From the NCBI GenBank assembly GCA_052116865.1, contig JBQKKG010000001.1, positions 124,001 through 188,000 of the forward strand: a stretch of 64,000 nucleotides of DNA, given 5' to 3'. The stretch comes from CAUPWF01 sp963515125 (GTDB lineage: Bacteria > Bacillota > Clostridia > Lachnospirales > Lachnospiraceae). This document shows, in pieces, positions 1-6,902 of the stretch (its first letter is position 1; each line of letters opens with the position of its first letter). The notes under the pieces are model-generated. The model was not told the DNA's origin. It saw only the letters and a program-made list of their open reading frames with translations, and did not search any database. The position numbers and the translations under genes are program-made.

Positions 1-1
1 A

Positions 2-303
2 AGGTTACGTAGAGAACTAGCAGAAACTAAAAAGGAAAATGACTTCTTAAAAAAAGCCGCAGCATTCTTCGCAAAGGGACTAGATTAGAGAAATACAAAT
101 TTATTGATAGCCATCATAAAGGGTTTGGAGTACAATGGCTACTAGACAAATTTAGCAGGAAGCCAAATGCTTATTATAACTATAAAAAATCGTAAAGCTG
201 ATTAGCAACTTACGATTATATTTTTGTATATTATAATCATATTAGACCACATTCAGCCAATGGATATCTAACTCCATTTGAAAAACGATTTAGTTATTGC
301 TAA
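2..303 (+). mobile_element. IS3-family insertion sequence remnant (OrfA tail plus internally deleted OrfB)
   Basis: Three pieces of an IS3-type element can be read. Positions 2-88 encode the leucine-zipper end of OrfA (RRELAETKKENDFLKKAA, ending at TAG). Positions about 91-195 encode the start of OrfB (KYKFIDSHHKGFGVQWLL, then NAYYNYKK). Positions about 206-303 encode the extreme OrfB C-terminus (YYNHIRPHSANGYLTPFEK and a stop). Nearly all of the rve catalytic core between the last two pieces is missing, so the element cannot transpose. The 5' end lies outside the window. Family identity is from the recognisable OrfA/OrfB ends. Confidence 0.85.
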
Positions 304-317
304 AAATATCAGTGTAG

Positions 318-515
318 TTGTTACAATTTTGCTTGACTATCTCAGATTATCTAGAACAAACAGAGAAGGCAGAGCCGATAGATGAAATTGACACGAATTT
401 GATGCTCCGGGTATTAGCCCACATTAAAGTGTGTGAGGAAGGGATGTTGGTGGTGGTGTTTCTGGATGGAACGGAGATTGAGTATAGGGCGGGGAGAGAG
501 AGCCAGTCAAAATAA
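318..515 (+). pseudogene. C-terminal fragment of a large serine recombinase
   Basis: This 65-codon frame ends with a pattern typical of the last segment of large serine recombinases: an acidic helix (IDEIDTNLMLRVLAHIKVC) followed by a beta-hairpin with a 'FLDGTEIEY' ending, as in the usual '...V.F.dG..ve' tail. No resolvase catalytic domain lies upstream; the IS3 remnant directly abuts it, so the rest was probably lost when the elements decayed. It is too short to function. The identification rests on a short pattern and is moderate. Confidence 0.5.
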
Positions 516-894
516 TTGGCTCCTAGAAAGGGTGGCTTATGAATAAGAATTGTGATAAGATAAAATCATTATAAATTCTGAAATAAACTGACAAAGGAAG
601 AAAATACTATGGGAAAATTAATAAGGCAGATTGTTCGAAATAGTAATTTGCAATTAAGTGAAGATTAAATAGAAGAGAACGTCAAACAGTATGTAGATGA
701 CATAAACGAAAAAAGATATGATTTTTCTAGTTCTTCTAAGGAAATATATTTATTCCTGCTTGGATATTTTATATGAAAAATATTATCTAATCTTTTTTAA
801 AAAATATTTACACACAATACCTTCTGTGCTATCTGAATCAAAACTGTAGATAATTCTTTTCTTCTTCCTTTGTATAACAGGAGGTTATTTGGTT
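516..894. other. Gene-poor decayed stretch with a broken reading frame
   Basis: No intact gene is visible. An ATG at 609 opens a frame (MGKLIRQIVRNSNLQLSED) that hits a stop after 19 codons and can be followed past it (IEENVKQYVDDINEKRYDF...), ending near 773. This looks like a small gene with a nonsense mutation, of unknown family. The stretch ends with an AGGAGG at 880-885 serving the next gene. Together with the IS and recombinase remnants to its left it suggests an old integration site that has eroded. Confidence 0.4.
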
Positions 895-1350
895 ATGGTG
901 CATTTAGTGTATTGTGATGATAAAGAAAAAGTATTAGATAAAATAATGAATGGGGAAAAAACGATGATAATTCGTGCAGCTGCCGGAAGAAAAATCCCAC
1001 ATAGTCGTGTTTTTGAGGGGGAAACGCTCTATTTCATGGAAAAAGGTTCTGCTCTAATTTCTGCGTCAGCGACAGTGCAGTCCGTACAAAATCATGTTAA
1101 ACTCAGTGAAGAAGATATTGTAAACACATTGGATGAAAATCAATCTAAACTAAATTTGACAGAGAAACAAAAAAGTCGTTGGCACAGAAAATGTATGTGT
1201 CTGATTGAGTTTAGGGATGTGCATTCCATTATGCCACCTTTGGCATTTGACCACCAAAACAATATGGACGATTGGCTAATTATCGAAAAAATCGAAGATG
1301 TCGTTGTTGGTACGAGTATTCCGTACAACTATGACAAATCAAGGTTTTAA
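895..1350 (+). CDS. ASCH-like domain protein, partner of DUF5131 gene
   Basis: A 151-residue soluble protein. The start is put at ATG 895 because AGGAGG ends 9 bases upstream; a TTG six bases earlier is less likely. The first third (MNGEKTMIIRAAAGRKIPHSRVFEGETLYFMEKGS) resembles the opening of ASCH/PUA-like domains, which bind RNA or modified nucleotides, with the G-x-K-T and a 'G-E-x-x-Y-F' strand. The gene is only 2 bases from the DUF5131 gene behind it, a pairing often seen in accessory regions of Firmicutes. The ASCH assignment is by pattern only. Function is unknown; a role in nucleic-acid or nucleotide modification is inference. Confidence 0.55.
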   Translation: MVHLVYCDDKEKVLDKIMNGEKTMIIRAAAGRKIPHSRVFEGETLYFMEKGSALISASATVQSVQNHVKLSEEDIVNTLDENQSKLNLTEKQKSRWHRKCMCLIEFRDVHSIMPPLAFDHQNNMDDWLIIEKIEDVVVGTSIPYNYDKSRF

Positions 1351-1352
1351 TC

Positions 1353-2072
1353 ATGGCGATGTGGAATCCTTGGCGTGGATGTCATAAATGTAGTGAAGGT
1401 TGCAAGTTTTGCTATATTCACAAAGGGGATGTAAAACGTGGTGTTGACACAAATATTATTGTGAAAACCGAGAAAATGAATGTGCCAATTGAAAGATATA
1501 AAAGAGGAGAGCATGCGGGTGAATACAAAATAAAATCTGGAGAAACTGTATATGTATGTTTTTCATCAGATTTTCTAATAGAAGAGGCTGACCAGTGGCG
1601 TGATGAATGCTGGAAAATTATAAAGGAAAGACATGATTTGCATTTTATTTTCCTTACAAAGCGAATGGAACGTTTTTCTGAGTGTATCCCTCATGACTGG
1701 GGCAATGGATACGACAATGTGACAGTTGGCTGTACCATAGAAAATAAAATGATGGCAGAATATAGGCTGTCCATTTTTGAATCTTTGCCCATTAAGCACA
1801 AAAATATAATCTGTCAGCCTTTAATTGAGGACATTGATATAGAAAGATATCTAAAGGGAATCGAACTTGTTGTAGTGGGTGGAGAGTCAGATCATAACGC
1901 TAGACCGCTGGACTATAAGTGGGTGCTGTCTATCAGAGAACAGTGTATAAAAAATGGAGTAAAGTTTGAATTCCGCCAATGTGGAAGTAATTTTATTAAA
2001 GATGAAAAGTTATATAAAATTAATGTCAGACAATTGTGTTCACAAGCACGGAAAGCAAATATAAACACGTGA
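1353..2072 (+). CDS. DUF5131 (phage Gp37/Gp68) family protein
   Basis: A 239-residue protein matching the DUF5131 family from its first residues (MAMWNPWRGC..CSEGCKFCY). The N-terminal cysteine cluster C-x2-C-x3-C-x2-C (CHKCSEGCKFC) looks like an iron-sulfur site of the radical-SAM kind. Later family blocks are present: 'VCFSSDFLIEEADQWRDECW', 'FIFLTKR', 'VTVGCTIEN', 'VVVGGESDHNARPLDYKWV'. The length is usual for the family. The family was first named from phage genes; its reaction is not established. It is probably co-transcribed with the ASCH-like gene two bases upstream, in a region bordered by mobile-element remnants. Confidence 0.85.
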   Translation: MAMWNPWRGCHKCSEGCKFCYIHKGDVKRGVDTNIIVKTEKMNVPIERYKRGEHAGEYKIKSGETVYVCFSSDFLIEEADQWRDECWKIIKERHDLHFIFLTKRMERFSECIPHDWGNGYDNVTVGCTIENKMMAEYRLSIFESLPIKHKNIICQPLIEDIDIERYLKGIELVVVGGESDHNARPLDYKWVLSIREQCIKNGVKFEFRQCGSNFIKDEKLYKINVRQLCSQARKANINT

Positions 2073-2143
2073 CATAACAGTTATCATGGGAAGGTGGCAA
2101 CTTCCAGTTTGATGGACAAAAAATTGAAGTTGGGGGACAACAA

Positions 2144-2380
2144 ATGAATGACTTAATAGAAAATATTGAAAGACTTCATACCACAGAAATGGGCATTGAG
2201 CGCATCAAAAGAAATTTGTCTCTGGAAGCAGAAGATGTGGTGGAATGGTGTAGACTTAAAATATTAGATACATCTGCTGTTATTGAAAGAAAAGGTAAAA
2301 ACTGGTATACAAATATAGAACATTGTGAAATTACAGTAAATGCCCATAGCTATACTATTATTACAGCACATAGGAGATAA
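2144..2380 (+). CDS. DUF3781 domain-containing protein
   Basis: A 78-residue protein that I recognise as DUF3781 from its near-complete family pattern: 'LIENIERLHTTEMGIERIKRNL', 'DVVEWCRLKI', 'VIERKGKNWYTNIEHCEITVNAHSYTIITAHR'. The family is small, cytosolic and of unknown function, common in clostridia and in accessory DNA. A GGGGGA six bases before ATG 2144 supports the start. The bases just upstream (2088-2143) remain open in the same frame without a start codon, which may be the tail of a lost gene. A terminator follows about 80 bases downstream. Confidence 0.8.
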   Translation: MNDLIENIERLHTTEMGIERIKRNLSLEAEDVVEWCRLKILDTSAVIERKGKNWYTNIEHCEITVNAHSYTIITAHRR

Positions 2381-2461
2381 CTTTCATTTACGAAGTGGCG
2401 GAGAAAGGTGGTATAAAGGTACTGATTTAATGATAGAAATGCTTCTGTGATATACAGTGAC

Positions 2462-2504
2462 AAAGCACTTTGTGACCTGAAACGGGTTGCAGAGTGCTTT
2501 TTAC
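2462..2504 (+). terminator. Rho-independent terminator after the DUF3781 gene
   Basis: The arms AAAGCACTTTGTGACC and GGGTTGCAGAGTGCTTT pair almost throughout and are followed by TTTTTACTTT. It separates the accessory left edge from the TetR unit, whose -35 box begins 10 bases later. Confidence 0.75.
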
Positions 2505-2514
2505 TTTATGGGCA

Positions 2515-2562
2515 TTGACAAAATCGACACGCGTGTCTATAATGGAAATAGACATGTGTGTC
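2515..2562 (+). promoter_or_regulatory. Promoter with two TetR-type operator palindromes
   Basis: A consensus promoter is present: TTGACA (2515-2520), 17-base spacer, TATAAT (2538-2543). Two near-identical 12-base palindromes sit on it: GACACGCGTGTC at 2526-2537, filling the spacer up to the -10 box, and GACATGTGTGTC at 2551-2562, just downstream of the start site. Their centres are 25 bases apart. This arrangement is what an autorepressing TetR regulator would use, and a TetR gene begins 20 bases further on. Binding itself is inferred. Confidence 0.8.
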
Positions 2563-2584
2563 GATAATGAAAGGAGGTTGAATG

Positions 2585-3172
2585 ATGACTGGAAAAAAAG
2601 AAAAAACAAGAGAATTGATTATAGATATGTCATATACACTTTTTGCGAAAAATGGATTTAACAAAATCACGATGAAAGATATATGCGATGCAACAAATAT
2701 GAGCCGAGGAGGCTTATATAGTCATTTTTCTGGCACAAGAGAAATATTTGAGGCAATACTTGAAAAGCTAAATCAAAAAGATGAAATGAATTTTTATGAG
2801 GAGATGGAGAAACGTATTTCTGCTATAGAGATCATGAATCATGCGCTTGCGCTTATGGAAAAGGAGATGAATCATCCGGAAGATTCGTTAAGTCTTGCGA
2901 TGTACGAGTATTCCGGATGTGTAGATTCGAATTTAATGGAACATTTTAATAATATAGGCGAGAAGAAATGGACCGCACTCATTAAGTATGGGATGGAACG
3001 TGGTGAGTTTTATAATGTCAATGTAGCAGAATTGGTCAATGTTATTATGTATGCATATCAGGGTGTTCGAATGTGGAGCAGAATTGTACCAATGACACCT
3101 GATATTTTCCAATCAATTACCAATCATATAAAAAATCAACTGATTAAGGAGAAAAAAGACGATGAAATTTGA
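2585..3172 (+). CDS. TetR/AcrR family transcriptional regulator
   Basis: A 195-residue regulator. Residues about 5-55 form the TetR helix-turn-helix (LFAKNGFNKITMKDICDATNMSRGGLYSHF); the remainder is the helical ligand-binding domain, with no recognised ligand. ATG 2585 is preferred over ATG 2582 because GGAGG ends 7 bases before it. The gene lies right after a promoter covered by two palindromes and very likely represses itself and the fusion gene whose ATG overlaps its last 11 bases. The inducer may relate to that enzyme's substrate. Family assignment is firm; regulon is inference. Confidence 0.9.
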   Translation: MTGKKEKTRELIIDMSYTLFAKNGFNKITMKDICDATNMSRGGLYSHFSGTREIFEAILEKLNQKDEMNFYEEMEKRISAIEIMNHALALMEKEMNHPEDSLSLAMYEYSGCVDSNLMEHFNNIGEKKWTALIKYGMERGEFYNVNVAELVNVIMYAYQGVRMWSRIVPMTPDIFQSITNHIKNQLIKEKKDDEI

Positions 3173-4310
3173 AACGGAGAGATTAATACTACGTCCGTGG
3201 AAGGAAGCAGATGCAGAGAGTTTATATGAATATGCAAAAGATCCTGCTGTTGGACCAATTGCCGGATGGCCTGTTCATACAAGTGTAGAGGATAGTTGCG
3301 AAATTATAAAAAATGTTCTATCAGCTCCGGAGACATATGCGGTGTGTTTAAAGGAGGATAATATAGCAATAGGGAGCATTGGTCTTATACCCCCGATGCA
3401 GTCTCATACAACTGCCACTGATGAAGAAGTAGAGATAGGATATTGGATTGGTGCTCCTTTCTGGGGATGTGGATATATCCCAGAGGCTGTACGTGAAATG
3501 CAAAGACACGCCTTTGAAGAGTTAGGTTACAAAGCAATGTGGTGCGGTTATTACAATGGCAATGAAAAATCCAAGCGTTGCCAGGAAAAATGTGGGTTTA
3601 TATATCACCATACAGAAAATAATAAGCCATGCACATTGATGGGAGATGTAAGAACGGAACATTTTACTTATCTTACAAAGGAAAAGTGGGAAACATGTGG
3701 AATGGCAGATAAGAAAACAGCAGTTTTATATATTCACGGACAGGGTGGAAATGTAAAAGAAGCCGAACACTATAAGTCTTTATTTCCGGAATGCGATGTA
3801 TATGGTTTAGATTATCATACATTTACACCTTGGGAAACCAGCGTGGAAATAAAAGAGGAAATCGCCGCACTTAAGAAAAAATATGAAAGTATCATTCTCG
3901 TTGCAAATAGTATTGGGGCCTTTTTTTCTATGAATGCAGGAATCCATGTGGATATCAGCAGGGCGTATTTCGTTTCGCCGATTGTCGATATGGAAAAACT
4001 GATTCGTGACATGATGTGCTGGGCAAATGTGACAGAGGAAGAATTGCAGAGGAAGCGAACCATCGAAACTACATTTGGCGAAACACTATCATGGGAATAT
4101 CTATCTTATGTGACGAAAAGCCAGATTCGCTGGCAAGTAAAAACAGATATTTTATACGGAAGTGCAGATCATCTTACGCCCATCGATACCATGACTGAAT
4201 TTGCAAAGAGGCATAAAGCAAATTTGACGGTAATGGACGGTGGAGAGCATTGGTTTCACACGAGCCAGCAGATGGAATTCTTGGATAAATGGATTAGAAA
4301 AGAAATTTAG
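3162..4310 (+). CDS. GNAT acetyltransferase fused to an alpha/beta hydrolase
   Basis: A 382-residue two-domain protein. Residues 1-175 are a GNAT acetyltransferase of the RimJ/RimL type (ETERLILRPWKEADAESLYEY at the start, acetyl-CoA region 'EIGYWIGAPFWGCGYIPEAVREM', 'ERCQEKCGF'-like block 'SKRCQEKCGFIYH'). Residues about 185-382 are an alpha/beta hydrolase: 'VLYIHGQGGN' oxyanion strand, nucleophile elbow 'VANSIGAFFS' with Ser in N-S-I-G, acid loop 'ILYGSADHLTPIDT', and His in 'GGEHWFH'. Each half is normally a separate gene in clostridia, and no stop or frameshift separates them. The coding frame overlaps tetR by 11 bases, so it is translated with it. Substrates are unknown; acetylation and hydrolysis of the same small molecule, such as a drug, is speculation. 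Confidence 0.88.
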   Translation: MKFETERLILRPWKEADAESLYEYAKDPAVGPIAGWPVHTSVEDSCEIIKNVLSAPETYAVCLKEDNIAIGSIGLIPPMQSHTTATDEEVEIGYWIGAPFWGCGYIPEAVREMQRHAFEELGYKAMWCGYYNGNEKSKRCQEKCGFIYHHTENNKPCTLMGDVRTEHFTYLTKEKWETCGMADKKTAVLYIHGQGGNVKEAEHYKSLFPECDVYGLDYHTFTPWETSVEIKEEIAALKKKYESIILVANSIGAFFSMNAGIHVDISRAYFVSPIVDMEKLIRDMMCWANVTEEELQRKRTIETTFGETLSWEYLSYVTKSQIRWQVKTDILYGSADHLTPIDTMTEFAKRHKANLTVMDGGEHWFHTSQQMEFLDKWIRKEI

Positions 4311-4391
4311 GTTTTAGCTGTTGTAAATTCCAAGTTATTGTCGATGCGGGAACCGGGGCTTGTTGATGAAGAGCTCTATTAAAACGCTGTG

Positions 4392-4421
4392 TTGACAAAT
4401 ACAAAAGTCTTGTGTTATCAT
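4392..4421 (+). promoter_or_regulatory. Promoter for the methyltransferase leader transcript
   Basis: TTGACA at 4392-4397 and TATCAT at 4416-4421 with an 18-base spacer. Transcription from here would give a leader of about 300 bases before the methyltransferase ATG at 4733, holding a short ORF and two hairpins. Confidence 0.65.
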
Positions 4422-4486
4422 CAAATAAATTTAAGAAAGAAAAGGTAAGCATATCCGGTGTGCTAGATGTTCACATAATCGGTGAC

Positions 4487-4534
4487 ATGAGCATCAGCTG
4501 GAAGAGAGTAGATAAAATCAATTTCATAAGGTAA
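4487..4534 (+). CDS. Putative leader peptide MSISWKRVDKINFIR
   Basis: A 15-codon ORF inside the long leader of the methyltransferase gene. It ends ATA AGG TAA (Ile-Arg-stop), and that stop lies in the 5' arm of the terminator-like hairpin that follows. A second leader in this window, ahead of the MATE gene, encodes MTSWIR and also ends ATA AGG-stop in a hairpin arm. The shared layout suggests a peptide whose translation, or ribosome stalling on it, controls read-through. Its ribosome-binding site is weak (GGTGA just upstream). Translation has not been shown. Confidence 0.5.
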   Translation: MSISWKRVDKINFIR

Positions 4535-4580
4535 AAGGCTGTCATAGGCAGCTTGTTTTGTATACCTTGTTTTTGGTTTT
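4528..4580 (+). terminator. Attenuator hairpin overlapping the leader-peptide stop
   Basis: AAGGTA (4528-4533) pairs with TACCTT (4563-4568), enclosing an inner stem AAGgCTG/CAGCTT, followed by GTTTTTGGTTTT. The 5' arm contains the leader-peptide stop codon, so a ribosome held there would open the hairpin and allow transcription on. The 5' side (ATAAGGTAAAAGGCTG) matches the MATE leader (ATAAGGTGACAGGCTG) at 14 of 16 positions. Confidence 0.55.
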
Positions 4581-4614
4581 ATTTTACGCTTTGTTAGCTC
4601 ATCCTTATGGAGAA

Positions 4615-4643
4615 ATCGTAGAGTAAAATCTACGGTTTTTTTT
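4615..4643 (+). terminator. Second terminator hairpin in the methyltransferase leader
   Basis: CGTAGA (4617-4622) and TCTACG (4629-4634) form a six-pair stem with a six-base loop, followed by a run of eight T. It sits 90 bases before the methyltransferase ATG and gives a second stop point in the leader. Confidence 0.6.
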
Positions 4644-4732
4644 GTTTAAGGAGGTGAGCAAAGTTGATATAACTAAAACAGAAATGAAAGAATAGCATTG
4701 TAATTAGTAATAAAAAGAAAGAGGGAAAAAAG

Positions 4733-5560
4733 ATGAAATATACGAACATTCACGAATTTATAAAAGTAATGCCAAGTCTTTACGAAAACAGTACAGCTGC
4801 CTTCTGGGATGATGCACATATCTCAAAGAGTATGTTAGAGGCACACCTGAATCCGACATTTGATGGAGCCTCAAGAAACATGGAATTTGTAGATAAATCA
4901 GTAAAGTGGATTAGCAAATTCAAGGAGGGAGGGAAACTTCTCGATCTTGGTTGTGGACCAGGTCTATATGCCAGCAGACTTGCATATAAAGGATTGAAAG
5001 TAACAGGCATTGATTTTTCCAAACGTTCCATTGAGTATGGAAAAGAACAGGCAAAAATGACAGGGCAGGATATTAACTACTATTATCAGAATTATTTGGA
5101 CATCGAATACGAAGAAGAATTTGACCTTATTATCTTGATTTATTGTGATTTAGGTGTTCTTTCACCAGAAAATAGAAAGCGTTTATTGAAAAAAAGTTAC
5201 AACGCTTTAAAAAAGAGTGGCATTATAATATTAGATGTTCACTCTATGAGGGCTTTAGAAGATTTCAAAGAGTGTGAACATTTCCGGTTTGAAAATGGAG
5301 GATTTTGGGCGATTAATCCATACTTACTTCTTGAAAGAAACAAATATTATACTAAAACAGCTAATACATTGGAGCAGTATGTTGTAGTTCAGGAGAATAC
5401 ATGCAACAATTATAATATCTGGAACCAGCTATATTCGCAGGAGCTTTTGAAAGAAGAAGTAAGCGCGGCAGGTTTCGAAAATATTATGTTATATGATGAT
5501 GTAGCAGGTACAGCCTATTCGGGAAATGGAAAAACAATTTGCGCGGTAGGAGTGAAATAA
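4733..5560 (+). CDS. Class I SAM-dependent methyltransferase
   Basis: A 275-residue cytosolic methyltransferase. The SAM-binding glycine motif 'LLDLGCGPGLYASRLAYKGLKVTGIDFS' lies at about residues 68-97, with the acidic end of strand 2 (GIDFS) and post-motif 'FDLIILIYCDLGVLS'. The C-terminal part (INPYLLLERNKYY..TLEQYVV) is typical of clostridial methyltransferases that act on small molecules. The start is ATG 4733 behind GAGGG. The methyl acceptor cannot be read from sequence. A leader peptide and two terminator hairpins upstream suggest induction by translation inhibition, so a resistance or stress role is possible but inferred. Confidence 0.85.
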   Translation: MKYTNIHEFIKVMPSLYENSTAAFWDDAHISKSMLEAHLNPTFDGASRNMEFVDKSVKWISKFKEGGKLLDLGCGPGLYASRLAYKGLKVTGIDFSKRSIEYGKEQAKMTGQDINYYYQNYLDIEYEEEFDLIILIYCDLGVLSPENRKRLLKKSYNALKKSGIIILDVHSMRALEDFKECEHFRFENGGFWAINPYLLLERNKYYTKTANTLEQYVVVQENTCNNYNIWNQLYSQELLKEEVSAAGFENIMLYDDVAGTAYSGNGKTICAVGVK

Positions 5561-5783
5561 ATCGGGAGTATATTCCTTTCTCGCATCCATCACATTTTAT
5601 GTAGATAATGAAGAAAATGTTGCAAATGAAACATAAAAAATTGTCTGGTTGTATTATGCTCATACCAATGTAGAATATGATTATGCAATAAGGGAAATCC
5701 TTGTTATTAGAATACTGGAACATACAGATATTGTATTTAAACAAATAGCTGAGCAGTCTTTTGAACTGCGGAAAGAGGTATCA

Positions 5784-6326
5784 ATGTACGGAATAGATTT
5801 GTTAATGAAAGAGCATGAAAATATCATTACATTTACAGAGTATCTAAAAAAATTATGCTGTGATATCATTGATGGACAGGAAGTAGATATTAAAAAAGTT
5901 TGTGAATGCATTGAATTTGGGAAAAATTATGCTGATCAGCATCATCATGGAAAAGAAGAAAAATTATTGTTTCATGTAATGATTGAAAAACTTGGTCCTG
6001 TGGCAGAAAAATTGATAAAAAATGGGATGCTTGTGGAACATGATCTTGGAAGATACCATATGAGGGAACTCACTACGGCAGTAGAGCATTATAAAGATCA
6101 TAAGACTACATTGGGAAAATTGGATATTATTACCCACGCTGCAGCATATGCCGATCTTTTAAAACGACATATTGGAAGAGAAGATGAGGTTTGTTATACA
6201 TTTGCCCTAAGGATGCTGTCAGAAGAAGATAAAAAATTTGTTGATGAGCAAACAACAGTGTTTGAAAATATTGCATATGAAAAAGGTATTCAGACAAAAT
6301 ATGAGACATGGCTGAATGACTTATAG
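5784..6326 (+). CDS. Hemerythrin domain-containing protein
   Basis: A 180-residue four-helix-bundle protein with the hemerythrin di-iron ligands: H-E in 'LLMKEHENI', the 'YADQHHHGKEEKLLF' block (H-H-x3-E), 'VEHDLGRYHMREL', and 'LLKRHIGREDEVCY' (H-x4-D). Such proteins bind O2, NO or iron in anaerobes. ATG 5784 is chosen because GAGG lies 6-7 bases before it and the protein then begins as family members do; the frame stays open to 5649 without a plausible ribosome-binding site. It follows the methyltransferase by 220 bases and has no obvious functional link to it. Confidence 0.85.
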   Translation: MYGIDLLMKEHENIITFTEYLKKLCCDIIDGQEVDIKKVCECIEFGKNYADQHHHGKEEKLLFHVMIEKLGPVAEKLIKNGMLVEHDLGRYHMRELTTAVEHYKDHKTTLGKLDIITHAAAYADLLKRHIGREDEVCYTFALRMLSEEDKKFVDEQTTVFENIAYEKGIQTKYETWLNDL

Positions 6327-6449
6327 TAGCATCTGCAAAAGAGTATTATGAAATTAGTTTTTATAAATAATTAAAAAAGATAACTATTGACAATAGCATC
6401 ATTTTATATTACTATCTTTTTAAATTTAAATCATAGAAATATGGTGAGA

Positions 6450-6668
6450 GTTAAGACCACTTATATTATTTTAGCGTTATAAGTAGATGGCCATACGGAC
6501 AGCCGGGTCGACTGCCGATTGTGGATATTACATGCCACAACCTGTGAAGCAATTCACATTATTGATTGTGTTAAAAGCACAACTTTTATAAGCTAGCAAC
6601 TTAATTGCTTGTTGGGTTCATACGCCTGAGTGTACGAAAAGGTACATACTTGTATAAGTGGTCAATAA
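6450..6668 (+). ncRNA. Stand-alone structured RNA, possibly a raiA-motif RNA
   Basis: No gene occupies 6327-6902, but a compact fold can be drawn. GACCACTTATA (6455-6465) pairs perfectly with TATAAGTGGTC (6653-6663), closing about 187 bases. Inside are several clean hairpins: TTGTGG..CCACAA, TGTGAA-GCAA-TTCACA, TTGTG..CACAA, AGCAA-CTTAA-TTGCT, and GTGTAC..GTACAT. A GC-rich block (GGACAGCCGGGTCGACTGCC) stands out in this AT-rich region. Size, multi-branched plan and lack of a reading frame fit a conserved non-coding RNA of the raiA-motif kind. A 6S RNA is less likely because its fold is a single rod. The strand is assumed plus; the class needs a covariance-model match. Confidence 0.5.
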
Positions 6669-6806
6669 GAGTAGTAAAAGTAATTCTTACTATATAGACT
6701 CTGATGAAGAATATCGTAATAGATAATAATTAATAATTGTCATATCTAGTGGTATGGTACAATTTTTATTATTTATGTTTGCATATTATAAAGGACTCAT
6801 ATAATC

Positions 6807-6838
6807 AAGGTGTATCGTTAGAACGATATGCCTTTTTT
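6807..6838 (+). terminator. Terminator between the structured RNA and speD
   Basis: AAGGTGTATCGT pairs with ACGATATGCCTT (one G-U pair) around a three-base loop and is followed by TTTTTT. It ends the structured-RNA transcript, or acts as an attenuator 64 bases before speD. Confidence 0.75.
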
Positions 6839-6902
6839 ATGTATAAAATAAAAAATGACAGTCATCTTGCAAAATAATATTACGATAGGAAAGGACGAAA
6901 AA

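Noticed and set aside
1140..1328. Minus-strand frame opposite the ASCH-like gene
   Set aside because: No ribosome-binding site and no recognisable protein; it mirrors a well-supported plus-strand gene.
4655..4713. Short ORF directly after AAGGAGG before the methyltransferase (GTG or TTG starts)
   Set aside because: The GTG is part of the Shine-Dalgarno run and the TTG frame stops after two codons; neither is a credible peptide.
5649..5783. N-terminal extension of the hemerythrin gene
   Set aside because: The frame is open but lacks a ribosome-binding site, and the family starts at the methionine at 5784.
6450..6668. 6S RNA as identity of the structured RNA
   Set aside because: 6S RNA is a single long rod with a central bubble; this region shows several separate hairpins within one closing stem.
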